Source of the DNA: Myxacorys californica WJT36-NPBG1
GTDB lineage: Bacteria; Cyanobacteriota; Cyanobacteriia; Leptolyngbyales; Leptolyngbyaceae
NCBI GenBank assembly: GCA_019359315.1
Contig: JAHHHO010000038.1
Location: 1 to 52,795 of the forward strand
Direction: 5' to 3'
DNA length: 52,795 bases
The notes beneath the pieces were generated by a model. It was not told where the DNA came from and made no database searches. It saw only the letters and a program-made list of their open reading frames with translations. The translations under genes and the position numbers were made by a program. This document shows, one piece after another, positions 26,528-35,564 of the stretch (positions within the stretch are counted from its first letter, which is position 1; every line of letters begins with the position of its first letter).

Positions 26528-27826
26528 TTGATTACGGGTACTTTGAGAACATCCAAATCAGAAGAAATTTTTGCAGCAGCTCAGCAGTTAATGCCGGGGG
26601 GAGTCAGTTCTCCGGTGCGGGCATTTAAATCGGTCGGCGGACAGCCCATCGTCTTCGATCGCGTCAAAGGCGCATACGCTTGGGATGTAGACGGCAATCA
26701 GTACATCGACTACGTAGGCACATGGGGTCCAGCGATTTGTGGGCACGCTCATCCCGATGTGATTCGAGCCATTCAGGAGGCGGCGGAGAAAGGCACTAGT
26801 TTTGGTGCACCCTGCGCCTTAGAAAATGTGCTGGCTGAAATGGTCATTGATGCCGTTCCCAGCGTCGAAATGGTGCGCTTTGTCAATTCTGGAACTGAAG
26901 CATGTATGGCGGTTCTACGCTTGATGCGCGCCTTTACTGGGCGGGAAAAGGTGATCAAGTTTGAGGGCTGCTACCACGGACACGCAGACATGTTTTTGGT
27001 GAAAGCAGGTTCGGGTGTGGCAACGTTGGGGTTACCCGATTCTCCAGGCGTTCCCAAATCCACAACGGCAAGCACGCTCACCGCTCCCTATAACGATTTG
27101 GACGCGGTGCGCCAGTTGTTTGAAGAGAATCCGGGGGAAATTGCAGGTCTGATTTTAGAACCTGTGGTAGGAAATGCTGGGTTTATTGTGCCGGAAGCTG
27201 GATTTTTGGCAGGATTACGGGAACTAACGCAAGAACACGGCGCGCTGCTGGTGTTTGACGAAGTGATGACGGGCTTCCGAATTTCTTACGGTGGGGCACA
27301 GGAGAAATTTGGGATTACGCCTGATCTTACGACGCTTGGCAAGGTGATCGGTGGCGGCTTGCCTGTTGGAGCCTATGGTGGACGCAAAGACATTATGGCG
27401 ATGGTAGCTCCCGCAGGTCCGATGTACCAAGCAGGTACGCTGTCAGGAAATCCGCTAGCTATGACTGCCGGGATTAAAACGCTAGAACTACTGCGCCGTC
27501 CTGGAAGCTATGAACACCTCGATCGCGTGACGTCCCGCCTGATTGCAGGATTGCTGGATGTGGCGAAAGAAACAGGGCACGCGGCGAGCGGCGGCTCAAT
27601 TAGCGGCATGTTTGGGCTGTTTTTTGCCGAAGGTCCGGTGCACAACTACGAGGATGCGAAGAAGTCAGATCTCGTGAAGTTCAGCAAGTTTCATCGTGGC
27701 ATGTTGGAGCAAGGCGTCTACCTTGCTCCGTCGCAGTTTGAGGCAGGCTTTACATCATTGGCGCATACCGATGAAGAGGTCGATCGCACGATCGAAGCGG
27801 CAAAAGCTGTGATGTCAAATCTCTAA
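26528..27826 (+). CDS. hemL: glutamate-1-semialdehyde 2,1-aminomutase
   Basis: This PLP enzyme makes 5-aminolevulinate from glutamate-1-semialdehyde, feeding heme, chlorophyll and bilins. I choose a TTG start at 26528, giving [19 protein letters not shown] (432 residues), the family N-terminus, with aagga about 6 bases upstream. A longer frame from 26462 is unlikely. Conserved parts are [31 protein letters not shown], the aspartate in [11 protein letters not shown], and the PLP lysine in [13 protein letters not shown] strong terminator follows. Confidence 0.96.
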   Translation: MITGTLRTSKSEEIFAAAQQLMPGGVSSPVRAFKSVGGQPIVFDRVKGAYAWDVDGNQYIDYVGTWGPAICGHAHPDVIRAIQEAAEKGTSFGAPCALENVLAEMVIDAVPSVEMVRFVNSGTEACMAVLRLMRAFTGREKVIKFEGCYHGHADMFLVKAGSGVATLGLPDSPGVPKSTTASTLTAPYNDLDAVRQLFEENPGEIAGLILEPVVGNAGFIVPEAGFLAGLRELTQEHGALLVFDEVMTGFRISYGGAQEKFGITPDLTTLGKVIGGGLPVGAYGGRKDIMAMVAPAGPMYQAGTLSGNPLAMTAGIKTLELLRRPGSYEHLDRVTSRLIAGLLDVAKETGHAASGGSISGMFGLFFAEGPVHNYEDAKKSDLVKFSKFHRGMLEQGVYLAPSQFEAGFTSLAHTDEEVDRTIEAAKAVMSNL

Positions 27827-27837
27827 ATCTATCCAAA

Positions 27838-27885
27838 TCTAGAGAAAAGAGGGCATGATATCGTGCCCTCTTTTCTCTAGATAAA
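27838..27885 (+). terminator. strong hairpin terminator after hemL
   Basis: Perfect 18-bp arms (27838-27855 and 27864-27881) enclose an 8-base loop. The following T-tract is weak, but the stem is exceptional and symmetrical, so it could stop transcription in both directions. Confidence 0.85.
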
Positions 27886-28048
27886 AATACAGGTGAAGAG
27901 TACCCTACTGGGTAATATCAAGAACATAGAAACTGACTTATGATTAATTTCATAAGGGGGGACTGGTAACTCCCTTGAGATGTTCATTTATAGCGCTACA
28001 GTAACGAACTCAGGATAGGTTGTTGCTTAAGATTCCGCAATTTATCTT

Positions 28049-28078
28049 TGTATCTAAAGAACTTGTATCTAAAGAACT
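28049..28078. repeat. 15-bp perfect tandem duplication
   Basis: ttgtatctaaagaac occurs twice head to tail, 48 bases before the next gene. Confidence 0.97.
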
Positions 28079-28125
28079 GAAGTAAAGCGGCTCCCCTTCT
28101 CCACCCTGAGAAAGGAGTTCCTGAC

Positions 28126-29034
28126 ATGACTCGACCTGCTTTGCTGTCTGCTGTGATGAGTGCAGTTTCAGTAACTTGTGTAGCCAGTGCGATCGCGCTT
28201 ATTCCTCAGAACGCAGTCAGGGCGATTCCTGACTGTACTGGCGATAACCCACCTCCCATCTGTGAAGGACGTCCTCCTAGACCTCCTGTGCCGCCTCAAC
28301 CTGAACCACCAGGTCAAGATGTGCGGGTTCCAGTACAGTTAATTACTGCCCTCGTAAATAACGCTGTTCAAGGAACGCAACTTCATCTCAATAACTTTGG
28401 CCCTAAGCAGGGCAAGAGTTGGCATAAACCAAACGATTCTTTTGTCCGTTTACCGCAAGCGTTAGGCGGAAATCAGTTTCCATTCAACGTTCCGGAAGGG
28501 GTCAAAGATCTAGACTGCGGTTTCTTCTGTCCGGATGCCGGGGATGCTAAGTTCTATGTCCAAGACTGGAATCTCAGCACGCCTCAGGTAGGCTGGCAGA
28601 GCCCGACTTTTAAGCTGAGTTTATTGATGGAAAGTGCTGGACGAGAGATTAAAGGATTTCATACAGGCGCTGTATCTCTAGGAGATAACGGTGTCCCCGA
28701 CGTGGAAATTAATAATGCTCGGATGGATGTCTTTCTGCGCCCGATCGCAGCGAATGGGCGGCTCTCCTATACAGTGACCCGGGTTGACTTTAATGCCAAC
28801 ATTCAAGCAACGGGCGCTTGCCGAATTTTTGGAGTCGATATTTGTAATCCGCTATTTGGCTATAAAAATACGATCGTATCTCTGGTTGAAACTCAGGTTC
28901 GCACTCGTCTAAATGATCCAACGCTGCAAGGGCGGGTTGCTAACGCCGTACAACCTGTCTTAAATCAGTTTGGAATTCGCCAAATTACCAAGGTCTCAGT
29001 TAGTGGAGACGATCTGGTAATCAGGCATCAGTAA
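28126..29034 (+). CDS. secreted protein of unknown function
   Basis: I do not recognise this 302-residue protein. It has a signal peptide (about 1-33, ending near AVRA), a Cys-containing start (CTGDNPPPICEG), a Pro-rich linker (about 48-65), and a globular body with Cys pairs (DCGFFC, CRIFGVDIC) likely to form disulphides. The C-terminal part (SLVETQVRTRLNDPTLQGRVANAV) is amphipathic and helical and recalls lipid-binding TULIP folds, which is only a guess. The ATG has an aaaggag ribosome site. It is monocistronic with a strong terminator. Confidence 0.8.
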   Translation: MTRPALLSAVMSAVSVTCVASAIALIPQNAVRAIPDCTGDNPPPICEGRPPRPPVPPQPEPPGQDVRVPVQLITALVNNAVQGTQLHLNNFGPKQGKSWHKPNDSFVRLPQALGGNQFPFNVPEGVKDLDCGFFCPDAGDAKFYVQDWNLSTPQVGWQSPTFKLSLLMESAGREIKGFHTGAVSLGDNGVPDVEINNARMDVFLRPIAANGRLSYTVTRVDFNANIQATGACRIFGVDICNPLFGYKNTIVSLVETQVRTRLNDPTLQGRVANAVQPVLNQFGIRQITKVSVSGDDLVIRHQ

Positions 29035-29066
29035 AGGCAATTCGATGAGGGTGCATAACTTGAATA

Positions 29067-29104
29067 GAGGCTCAAGGATCTTCCATCCTTGAGCCTCGCT
29101 TTTT
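29067..29104 (+). terminator. intrinsic terminator of the secreted-protein gene
   Basis: Perfect 13-bp stem (29067-29079 with 29085-29097), loop cttcc, then gcttttt. The smtA stop lies within its T-tract on the other strand, so the hairpin may serve both genes. Confidence 0.95.
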
Positions 29105-29105
29105 G

Positions 29106-29273
29106 TTAGCAATTACAACCTTTGTGTCCACAGTCACCGTGTCCATCGGGATGACCATCGGCGCAGACTTGGCTGCAATAGTATTTGCCATCTTTCTCAG
29201 TAGCGCTATCGTCGGGGGTAACGATGCAAAGACAAGGTTCGCACGCGCATTTCATTTGAGTTGCAGTAGCCAT
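29106..29273 (-). CDS. smtA: cyanobacterial metallothionein SmtA
   Basis: The 55-residue protein reads MATATQMKCACEPCLC then KDGKYYCSQVCADGH and ends CGHKGCNC. The nine cysteines and histidines match the SmtA zinc cluster (CxCxxCxC, YYCxxxC, CGHxGCxC). SmtA binds four Zn2+ with Cys and His ligands and buffers or detoxifies zinc and cadmium in the cytosol. It is too short for usual length cut-offs, and an antisense frame covers it. An SmtB-type operator lies 39 bases upstream of the start. smtB is not adjacent. Confidence 0.95.
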   Translation of the reverse strand: MATATQMKCACEPCLCIVTPDDSATEKDGKYYCSQVCADGHPDGHGDCGHKGCNC

Positions 29274-29311
29274 GATGTGACTCTTATAGAGGTTAAATTC
29301 ATCGTAACATA

Positions 29312-29325
29312 TGAACAGATGTTCA
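29312..29325. promoter_or_regulatory. SmtB-type operator of smtA
   Basis: TGAACA-GA-TGTTCA is a perfect 6-2-6 inverted repeat with flanking catA and gatat as in the 12-2-12 operators bound by the ArsR/SmtB zinc-sensing repressor. It lies upstream of smtA, where it would block transcription until zinc rises. Confidence 0.88.
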
Positions 29326-29506
29326 GATATAGAAGATTTGTACAGTGGATCGCCTATTCTCCAAGTCCACTATTCAAGTGATGAGAACGGCTGTTGCCTC
29401 TGGGCTTTGCAAAAATATCTGAGCGTGTGCAAGATGCTCACACTCTAAATCTCACTGATCAAGCTGGATAGATTTGCTACAGCGTTATTCAATTTGCCAC
29501 TGAACT

Positions 29507-29998
29507 CTATCGATAATTTGTGAATTGCAGTGCAACCGGGAAATCTTCTTGCTTCATGCGTTGCATTACGGCTTGTAATTCATCCTTCGATTTTGCCGAT
29601 ACCCGAACGGCATCGCCCTGAATTGACCCTTGAATTTTTTTAAATTCGTCGCGAATGATTTTGGTAATTTGCTTCGCGATGTCTTGGCTGATGCCTTTTT
29701 TGAGCTTAATTTCTTGCCGGACACGGCTGCCGCTTGCCGATTCTACTTTGCCGTAGTCAAAGATTTTCAAAGACAAATTGCGCTTTGAGGCTTTTAGCTG
29801 CAATAGGTTGTGGACTGCATCGAGCGTAAACTCACTATCGGTGTTGATGACGATCGCATCGTCGTTCAAATCAATCTCAGTATTGGTGTCTTTGAGATCA
29901 TAGCGACTGCTCACGTCTCGCTTGGTCTGATCGACGGCGTTGACGAGTTCTTGACGGTCAAATTCACTGACGATATCAAACGAAAATGTAGAAGCCAT
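29507..29998 (-). CDS. YajQ family (UPF0234) nucleotide-binding protein
   Basis: The 163-residue protein begins [22 protein letters not shown] and has [37 protein letters not shown] and [22 protein letters not shown]. This is the full YajQ signature. YajQ-like proteins bind nucleotides or cyclic di-GMP in some bacteria; in cyanobacteria the ligand is unknown. It is at the 3' end of a likely operon with the MAPEG and SLOG genes. Confidence 0.93.
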   Translation of the reverse strand: MASTFSFDIVSEFDRQELVNAVDQTKRDVSSRYDLKDTNTEIDLNDDAIVINTDSEFTLDAVHNLLQLKASKRNLSLKIFDYGKVESASGSRVRQEIKLKKGISQDIAKQITKIIRDEFKKIQGSIQGDAVRVSAKSKDELQAVMQRMKQEDFPVALQFTNYR

Positions 29999-30034
29999 AG
30001 AAAAAATAGGGGTTATTTAAAGAACAGTTGTCTC

Positions 30035-30463
30035 CTACCTCATAGTGCTAGTGATGCTCGATCCGATCAAGGTAATGATGCAGGTTGAACCAAGGGCAAA
30101 CATCAGCGATCGCAGCAGCGGAACATCCAGAATATAAAACACCGAGTAGAGGAAGCGAATCGGCACAAACGCGATCGCAGCCCAAGCGACCGTTGCGGAA
30201 TCCTGCTGTGTCACATACGCCATTAATGCCGCAACACTAAACAGCGAAAACGCTTCTAAGGAATTTTGGTGTGCCCAGGTTGCACGTTTGCCGTATTCGG
30301 GGAGTTTATCGAGCGTTGCCCGAGGAGACGACCTCATATCTCGATTGTAGCCAACCTGCACGCGGGCAACCCCCACGAGAGCAAATGGAAGATACACGAG
30401 AACAGCAGTCGCCGCGATCGCGATTAGCAAAATGGTCGGCACAGAGAATCCGAACAGTGTCAT
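30035..30463 (-). CDS. MAPEG family membrane protein
   Basis: The 142-residue protein has four hydrophobic segments and the MAPEG pattern: RATWAHQNSLEAFSLFSVAALMAY, and FVPIRFLYSVFYILDVPLLRSLMF. MAPEG proteins use glutathione or related thiols in eicosanoid and lipid peroxide chemistry; bacterial roles are mostly unknown. It lies 3 bases downstream of the SLOG-like gene and 36 bases upstream of the YajQ gene. Confidence 0.85.
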   Translation of the reverse strand: MTLFGFSVPTILLIAIAATAVLVYLPFALVGVARVQVGYNRDMRSSPRATLDKLPEYGKRATWAHQNSLEAFSLFSVAALMAYVTQQDSATVAWAAIAFVPIRFLYSVFYILDVPLLRSLMFALGSTCIITLIGSSITSTMR

Positions 30464-30466
30464 GTC

Positions 30467-30970
30467 CTAATCAAAATAGAATATTGTCACAATTTTGCGC
30501 TGGTCTTCGGCATCGCGGCAAGTTCGCAGAAGAGTATGGCTGTCATGAAACGCAAAGCTAATGAGTTGCTGACAGCGAGACACAATCTCTTGATTGCACA
30601 AGGCACTGGCTTCAGCTAGAGAAAGACTATTGTTCTCTGGCGATTCGACCAAGTGCATCACACTTTCTAACTGCTCACGAGATTCGCGAGGTTGGCGCTC
30701 CATACTCTGCGGCAGAATCACCGTTAGCATACTTGGATCAGCCCGTAAAGCACCACGAATTGCAGCAAAATTAGTTCCGGTTGACCCTGAAGTAATGATT
30801 CGATTGCCTTCTAGAACCAGTGCATAACTCATCAACTCAATTAGAGTTTGATGGGTGATAGGAACGTGGCGTGACCCTAATAGAGCGATCCGCTTAGAAC
30901 CCGTTTGCTGAATCGTGGCGAGTTCTTGTAAAAAATCATCGACTTGAGGGAGATCGATCGACTGACTCAA
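30467..30970 (-). CDS. Rossmann-type protein of the SLOG/DprA-like group
   Basis: The 167-residue protein has one Rossmann-like domain: KRIALLGSRHVPITHQTLIE and EGNRIITSGSTGTNFAAIRGALRADPSMLTVILPQ, the nucleotide-binding pattern of DprA and SLOG proteins (GSR, TSG-x-G-x-N). Cyanobacterial homologues are annotated as DNA recombination-mediator protein A, but it lacks the DprA SAM and winged-helix parts. Ligand unknown. It is the first gene of a short minus-strand operon. Confidence 0.72.
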   Translation of the reverse strand: MSQSIDLPQVDDFLQELATIQQTGSKRIALLGSRHVPITHQTLIELMSYALVLEGNRIITSGSTGTNFAAIRGALRADPSMLTVILPQSMERQPRESREQLESVMHLVESPENNSLSLAEASALCNQEIVSRCQQLISFAFHDSHTLLRTCRDAEDQRKIVTIFYFD

Positions 30971-31368
30971 GAGACGTGCTTTATATTAACAACGCCGTAA
31001 TTGTATCAGACGCTCTTGACCTGCGGGTGATTGTAATTAGTTGAAGAATTTTATTGTGTCTAGCAACGATGCTGCGATTAGCTTTCGGGAACGGCAATGC
31101 ATTCCCACTTAGCGCTGATCTAAGTTTCATCAGTCAGTAGTTCTGCTAGTGAATTGTGGGACTGGCACAGATTGTGAGCTTGCCTCCGTGACCACAGGCA
31201 ACAGACGGCTTTTATTCACTTATTGACATATTCAAATTAGTGAATAAAATTTAGGTAATGCGATCCGTTGCATCGGTGGTCATACTTCTAAACTAGAAGT
31301 AAACGGCTTACGGCAGATGTTGCACTAGATTTCGTAAGTTTGAATACAGACTGATAAGGAAGGAATGT
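30971..31368. other. 398-base divergent regulatory spacer
   Basis: It lies between the SLOG gene and the carotenoid oxygenase. It holds a perfect 10-bp inverted repeat (31211-31220 with 31239-31248) 121 bases before the oxygenase ATG. No gene or RNA is recognised. Confidence 0.6.
31211..31248. promoter_or_regulatory. inverted repeat tttattcact / agtgaataaa
   Basis: Perfect 10-bp arms separated by 18 bases upstream of the carotenoid oxygenase. Arm centres are 28 bases apart. A dimeric regulator site or a hairpin in a leader are both possible. Confidence 0.45.
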
Positions 31369-32790
31369 ATGGTTATTGCAACACGACCTAAAGATTGGGT
31401 AGGGTCAGTTTTACATACCGCTAACGGTTTTGCTCCAACAGCTTTAGCAGTTCTGTCTGGCAAGATTCCTACAAGGTTAAGAGGGTCGCTCTATCGAAAC
31501 GGCCCAGCGCGATTAGAGCGGGGCAATACGCGGGTTTCTCATTGGTTTGATGGGGACGGTGCTGTACTAGGAGTTCATTTCACCGATGCAGGCGCAACGG
31601 GAGTGTATCGCTATGTGCAGGGCAAAGAATTTCAGGAAGAAGAAAAGGCAGGACACTTTCTCTATGGTGGGTATGGAATGCTCCCCCCTGGAGGAATTTG
31701 GAATCGGTTTACGAAGGGGCCAAAAAACGCAGGCAATACTTCAGTCCTTGCGTTTGACGATCGCGTGCTGGCATTGTGGGAGGGCGGACATCCCTATGCT
31801 TTAAATCCAGAGACGTTAAACACTGAAGGTCAAACGGATCTAAACGGTTTACCACCTTTGATGCCATTTTCGGCTCATCCGAAGCGCGATGATAGAACTG
31901 GAGAGGTTTACAACTTTGGGGTGAGCTTTGGTAAGAACGCCATGCTTAACCTCTATCGCCTTGATGCGACGGGCAATTTAAAGCAGCGAAATCAGGTGCC
32001 GCTAGATGGCTTTCCACTGATTCATGATTTCGTTATGGCAGGGCAATATCTGCTATTTTTCGTCTCGCCTATTCGATTAAATCCTCTGCTGGTCTTATCT
32101 CGCCTCAAAGGGTTTGGAGAATCGTTTGAGTGGAAGCCCGAAAAGGGAACGCAAATTCTAGTGATTGATCGGGATTCGCTAGAAGTGGTCAGTCGAGGGG
32201 AGACAGAACCTTGGTATCAATGGCACTTTGGCAACGGTGCAGTTGATAAAGACGGTCATGCTGTTGTAGATGTGGTGCGATACGAAGACTTCAACACCAA
32301 TCAGCTTTTGAAAGAAGTTGCAACAGGTCATGCAACTACAAAAGCAAGTTCTTCTTTATGGCAAATTCGATTAGATCCGATATCAGGAACCGTTTCTGAG
32401 ATAAATCGGATGTTGAATCGTGACTGTGAGTTTCCAATTGTGAAACAAGCGGATGTGGGGCAAGCGTGGCGATACACTTACCTTTCAGTTTACCGTCCCG
32501 GTCATGAGAGTCCCGGTGTGTTTGAGGCGATCGCACGCTTCGATCAACAAACGGGCGACCTGATGCAAGCAAATTTGGGCGAAAACCGCTATGCAATGGA
32601 GCCGATTTACGCGCCCGATGCTCAAAATCTGGATCAAGGTTGGATCGTGACGGTTGTATATGACGGTAATACCGATACTAGTGAAGTTTGGGTATTTGAT
32701 AGCGATCGCTTAGATGATGAACCAGTTTGCCGTTTAGCATTGCCGGAAGTGATTCCACTTGGATTTCACGGTACGTGGAAATCCGCTTGA
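31369..32790 (+). CDS. carotenoid oxygenase (apocarotenoid cleavage, RPE65/ACO family)
   Basis: The 473-residue protein is the seven-bladed propeller carotenoid cleavage enzyme. The four iron-binding histidines are visible: H170 (SAHPKRD), H219 (LIHDFVM), H286 (YQWHFGN) and H467 (LGFHGTW). RNGPARLE and FDGDGAVLGVHF at the N-terminus are also typical. Close relatives in cyanobacteria cleave apocarotenals to retinal (ACO/Diox1); substrate preference cannot be read here. A 10-bp inverted repeat lies upstream. Confidence 0.94.
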   Translation: MVIATRPKDWVGSVLHTANGFAPTALAVLSGKIPTRLRGSLYRNGPARLERGNTRVSHWFDGDGAVLGVHFTDAGATGVYRYVQGKEFQEEEKAGHFLYGGYGMLPPGGIWNRFTKGPKNAGNTSVLAFDDRVLALWEGGHPYALNPETLNTEGQTDLNGLPPLMPFSAHPKRDDRTGEVYNFGVSFGKNAMLNLYRLDATGNLKQRNQVPLDGFPLIHDFVMAGQYLLFFVSPIRLNPLLVLSRLKGFGESFEWKPEKGTQILVIDRDSLEVVSRGETEPWYQWHFGNGAVDKDGHAVVDVVRYEDFNTNQLLKEVATGHATTKASSSLWQIRLDPISGTVSEINRMLNRDCEFPIVKQADVGQAWRYTYLSVYRPGHESPGVFEAIARFDQQTGDLMQANLGENRYAMEPIYAPDAQNLDQGWIVTVVYDGNTDTSEVWVFDSDRLDDEPVCRLALPEVIPLGFHGTWKSA

Positions 32791-32860
32791 GCTTAGCTTG
32801 ATGGGGCGTTGTTCAGTCGTAGAGGAATTGCTAACTTCAGGGGGCAGCGAGTTAAGCTAG

Positions 32861-32988
32861 GCAGCGAATCGAGTAACGGACATAACAGATATGTAAATGG
32901 GTGATTCATTCATCTGTTCATTCGCTACATCTGTTACAAAATTCGCTGCCACCATCCTTCAAAGCCTTACTGCGACGCCAAAGGATGG
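32861..32988. terminator. nested inverted repeats between convergent oxygenase and pfkA genes
   Basis: gcagcgaat (32861-32869) pairs with attcgctgc (32941-32949). Separately, ccatcctt (32952-32959) pairs with aaggatgg (32981-32988) just past the pfkA stop. The second is a plausible terminator for the convergent pair. There is no clear T-tract. Confidence 0.5.
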
Positions 32989-32989
32989 C

Positions 32990-34072
32990 TCAATCTCCTA
33001 AATAGATTCCGAGTCCGCGTGCAGTTTGAACAGCAGCACTGCCTGGATCAACAGTGCAATACTGTGCGATCGCATCCGCAATCGGTACATCAATCACGCG
33101 GCGATCGCGCCATGCCACCATGCGATCGTATTTTTCTTGAGCAATCAAATCGACTGCCGCCACGCCAAACATTGAGCCGAGCAGCCGATCCAAGGGCGAA
33201 GGCGTGCCGCCGCGCTGAATGTGCCCCAGTACAGTAACGCGAGTTTCTACACCGCTACAGGCGGAGATTCTATTGGCAAGATATTGCCCAATTCCGCCGT
33301 AGCGCGATTCTCCAGAGGGATCGGTTGAACTGACGGTCTTACCTTCTTCGGTGCGCACCGCTTCCGACACAACAATCAGCGAATAGTTTTTGCCTTGCTC
33401 TTGGCGTTCTTTGAGCTTGTGACAGAGATTCGCGATCGTATAGGGGATTTCTGGAATTAAAATCACATCTGCACCGCCTGCAATGCCTGCGCTAATGGCA
33501 ATGTGTCCAGCATCGCGTCCCATGACTTCGAGAATCATGGCGCGAGAATGGCTTGCTGCGGTGAAGTGCAAGCGATCGACGGCTTCTGTAGCAATGTTGA
33601 CGGCCGTATCAAAGCCGATCGAGCATTCGGTGATGCCAACATCGTTATCAATCGTTTTAGGAATTGTGACTAAATTCATGCCGCCTTGCTGTGCCAGCTT
33701 TCGCAGAATCGCCATGCTGCCATCCCCGCCGATGCCAATCATGGCGTCTAAGCCCAGCATATGGTAGCCGTCGATAATCTCGGAGGAGCGATCGAGGAGT
33801 TCTCCGTCGGGCATCGGAAACGCAAACGGATTGCCCTTATTGGTTGTGCCAAGAAACGTTCCGCCTGCGGTCAGAATGCGATCGACGCGCTCAATATCTA
33901 ACGCCACAATGTCAGGGGGGCGCTCCATTAAGCCATTGGTGGCTCGACAAATTCCTAAGACCTTCCAGCCATACGTTCCGATCGCTCGAAAGACCACCGC
34001 TCGAATGACTGCATTTAAGCCTGAACAATCCCCGCCACTGGTCAAGATGCCAATCCGCTTTGTCCCGTCCAT
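32990..34072 (-). CDS. pfkA: 6-phosphofructokinase
   Basis: PFK phosphorylates fructose-6-phosphate in glycolysis. I start at MDGTKRIGILTSGGDCSGLNA (360 residues); an upstream in-frame start adds 15 residues with no conservation. The nucleotide loop is GGDGS (Gly, typical of ATP users), while the catalytic loop reads PKTIDND with Lys in place of the Gly found in E. coli PFK, as in the mixed group of long PFKs. Donor specificity is therefore not certain, though ATP is likelier. It is divergent from era with 103 bases between starts. Confidence 0.93.
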   Translation of the reverse strand: MDGTKRIGILTSGGDCSGLNAVIRAVVFRAIGTYGWKVLGICRATNGLMERPPDIVALDIERVDRILTAGGTFLGTTNKGNPFAFPMPDGELLDRSSEIIDGYHMLGLDAMIGIGGDGSMAILRKLAQQGGMNLVTIPKTIDNDVGITECSIGFDTAVNIATEAVDRLHFTAASHSRAMILEVMGRDAGHIAISAGIAGGADVILIPEIPYTIANLCHKLKERQEQGKNYSLIVVSEAVRTEEGKTVSSTDPSGESRYGGIGQYLANRISACSGVETRVTVLGHIQRGGTPSPLDRLLGSMFGVAAVDLIAQEKYDRMVAWRDRRVIDVPIADAIAQYCTVDPGSAAVQTARGLGIYLGD

Positions 34073-34175
34073 GTCGATTACACTGAATAAGTTGTAATGG
34101 CTAACAGCTAATCGCACTTTGAGAAAGAGTAATGAAAACTACAGAATTGATTTAGAACTGTCAGAAGAGGACGAC

Positions 34176-35117
34176 ATGACAGAGAACGAAACAACAGATG
34201 GCTGGGTAAGTTCTATTCCAGTCGCGCCGGAGGGATTTAAATCAGGGTTCGTCGGCATTATTGGTCGCCCAAACGTGGGCAAGTCTACGCTGATGAATTA
34301 TTTGGTCGGACAGAAAGTTGCGATTACCTCTCCCGTGGCGCAAACGACTCGCAACCGCTTGCGGGGCATTCTGACCACGCCAGAAGCACAGATTATTTTT
34401 GTCGATACGCCCGGAATTCATAAACCTCACCATCAGTTGGGCGAAGTCTTGGTCAAGAATGCGAGGGGCGCGATCGCATCGGTGGATATCGTGCTTTTTT
34501 TGGTCGATTGCTCGGTTGAGTTGGGTGGGGGCGATCGCTTCATCGTCAACCTGCTGACAGATATCAAAAGTCCTGTGATTCTCGGACTCAACAAAGCCGA
34601 TCAGCAAGGCTACCCTTCGCTTGATCAAGACTATATTGACTTGGCAGAATCTCAAGGTTGGACAGTTGCTAAATTCTCAGCGCTCACAGGTGAAGGGGTC
34701 GAGCCACTCCAAGCTACCTTGATTGAGAACTTAGAACCCGGACCCTATTACTATCCGCCGGATCTCGTCACCGATCAGCCCGAACGTTTTATCATGGGCG
34801 AACTGATTCGGGAGCAAATTCTGCTACATACCCGCGAAGAAGTGCCGCATTCCGTTGCGATCGCGATCGAGCGTGTCCAGGAAGAACCCCATATCACTCG
34901 CGTCTCTGCTGCCATCAATGTCGAGCGTTCCTCTCAGAAAGGCATTCTGATTGGCAAAGGAGGAACGATGTTAAAAACGGTCGGGTCTGCGGCCCGTGAA
35001 CAAATCCAAAAACTGATCGAGGGCAAAGTGCATCTAGAACTATTTGTGAAGGTGCAACCGAAATGGCGTCAGTCTCGTACGCGCCTTGCGGAGTTTGGCT
35101 ACCGCGTTGAAGAGTAG
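34176..35117 (+). CDS. era: GTPase Era
   Basis: Era is an essential GTPase that helps mature 16S rRNA and the 30S subunit. The 313-residue product starts MTENETTDGW at an ATG preceded by gaagagga; a TTG at 34119 in the same frame is not needed. G motifs are GRPNVGKST, QTTRNRLRG, DTPGIH, NKAD and SALTGEG. The C-terminal KH domain (GILIGKGGTMLKTVGSAAREQ) is intact. An acidic, cyanobacteria-like N-terminal extension precedes the G domain. Confidence 0.96.
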   Translation: MTENETTDGWVSSIPVAPEGFKSGFVGIIGRPNVGKSTLMNYLVGQKVAITSPVAQTTRNRLRGILTTPEAQIIFVDTPGIHKPHHQLGEVLVKNARGAIASVDIVLFLVDCSVELGGGDRFIVNLLTDIKSPVILGLNKADQQGYPSLDQDYIDLAESQGWTVAKFSALTGEGVEPLQATLIENLEPGPYYYPPDLVTDQPERFIMGELIREQILLHTREEVPHSVAIAIERVQEEPHITRVSAAINVERSSQKGILIGKGGTMLKTVGSAAREQIQKLIEGKVHLELFVKVQPKWRQSRTRLAEFGYRVEE

Positions 35118-35564
35118 CTCACTATGGGGCGTTTGAATCGATCCTCTTTGTCGTAGTCGTTCTACTTAAAATCCTGTTGAAAATAGGTATTTTTTTGCAT
35201 TCGGCAAGAACTATGAACTTCAGAAAATGGAAGGATCAATCCACCTCAAACGCAAATTTGAGGTGGATTGATGTGTAGCAGTTTGTAACAGAAACTCAAC
35301 TTAAATGAAGCATATTTACCTGATTTTACTAGAGACTGATAGTTAGCGCTTCATTGATCCTTTTATATTAAGTTTCGATTCATTTTAGAGTTTAGATCCT
35401 AAGAAATTTGGAAATAATTCCTAACTCTTGAAAATAGTTCTAGGATGCGGGTATTGTCCCTATTGATCTGTGAATTGCTGCAAAAATTTGACGAGTAATA
35501 TTTCGTTGATGAAGTTTATTGGTCAGCACTCCAGTACATCAAGATCCATTATCAGGAGAAGTTC
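35118..35564. other. 447-base spacer upstream of pntA
   Basis: Near its start is a perfect 16-bp stem (35235-35250 with 35257-35272), loop 6. The rest is AT-rich, with no gene recognised; the pntA promoter should be here. Confidence 0.65.
35235..35272 (+). terminator. 16-bp hairpin after era
   Basis: Arms atcaatccacctcaaa and tttgaggtggattgat are perfectly complementary with a 6-base loop. There is no T-tract, so transcription stop is inferred only from the stem and position. Confidence 0.7.

Noticed and set aside
29103-29381. 92-residue plus-strand frame
   Set aside because: It is antisense to smtA and its operator, both of which are clearly recognisable.
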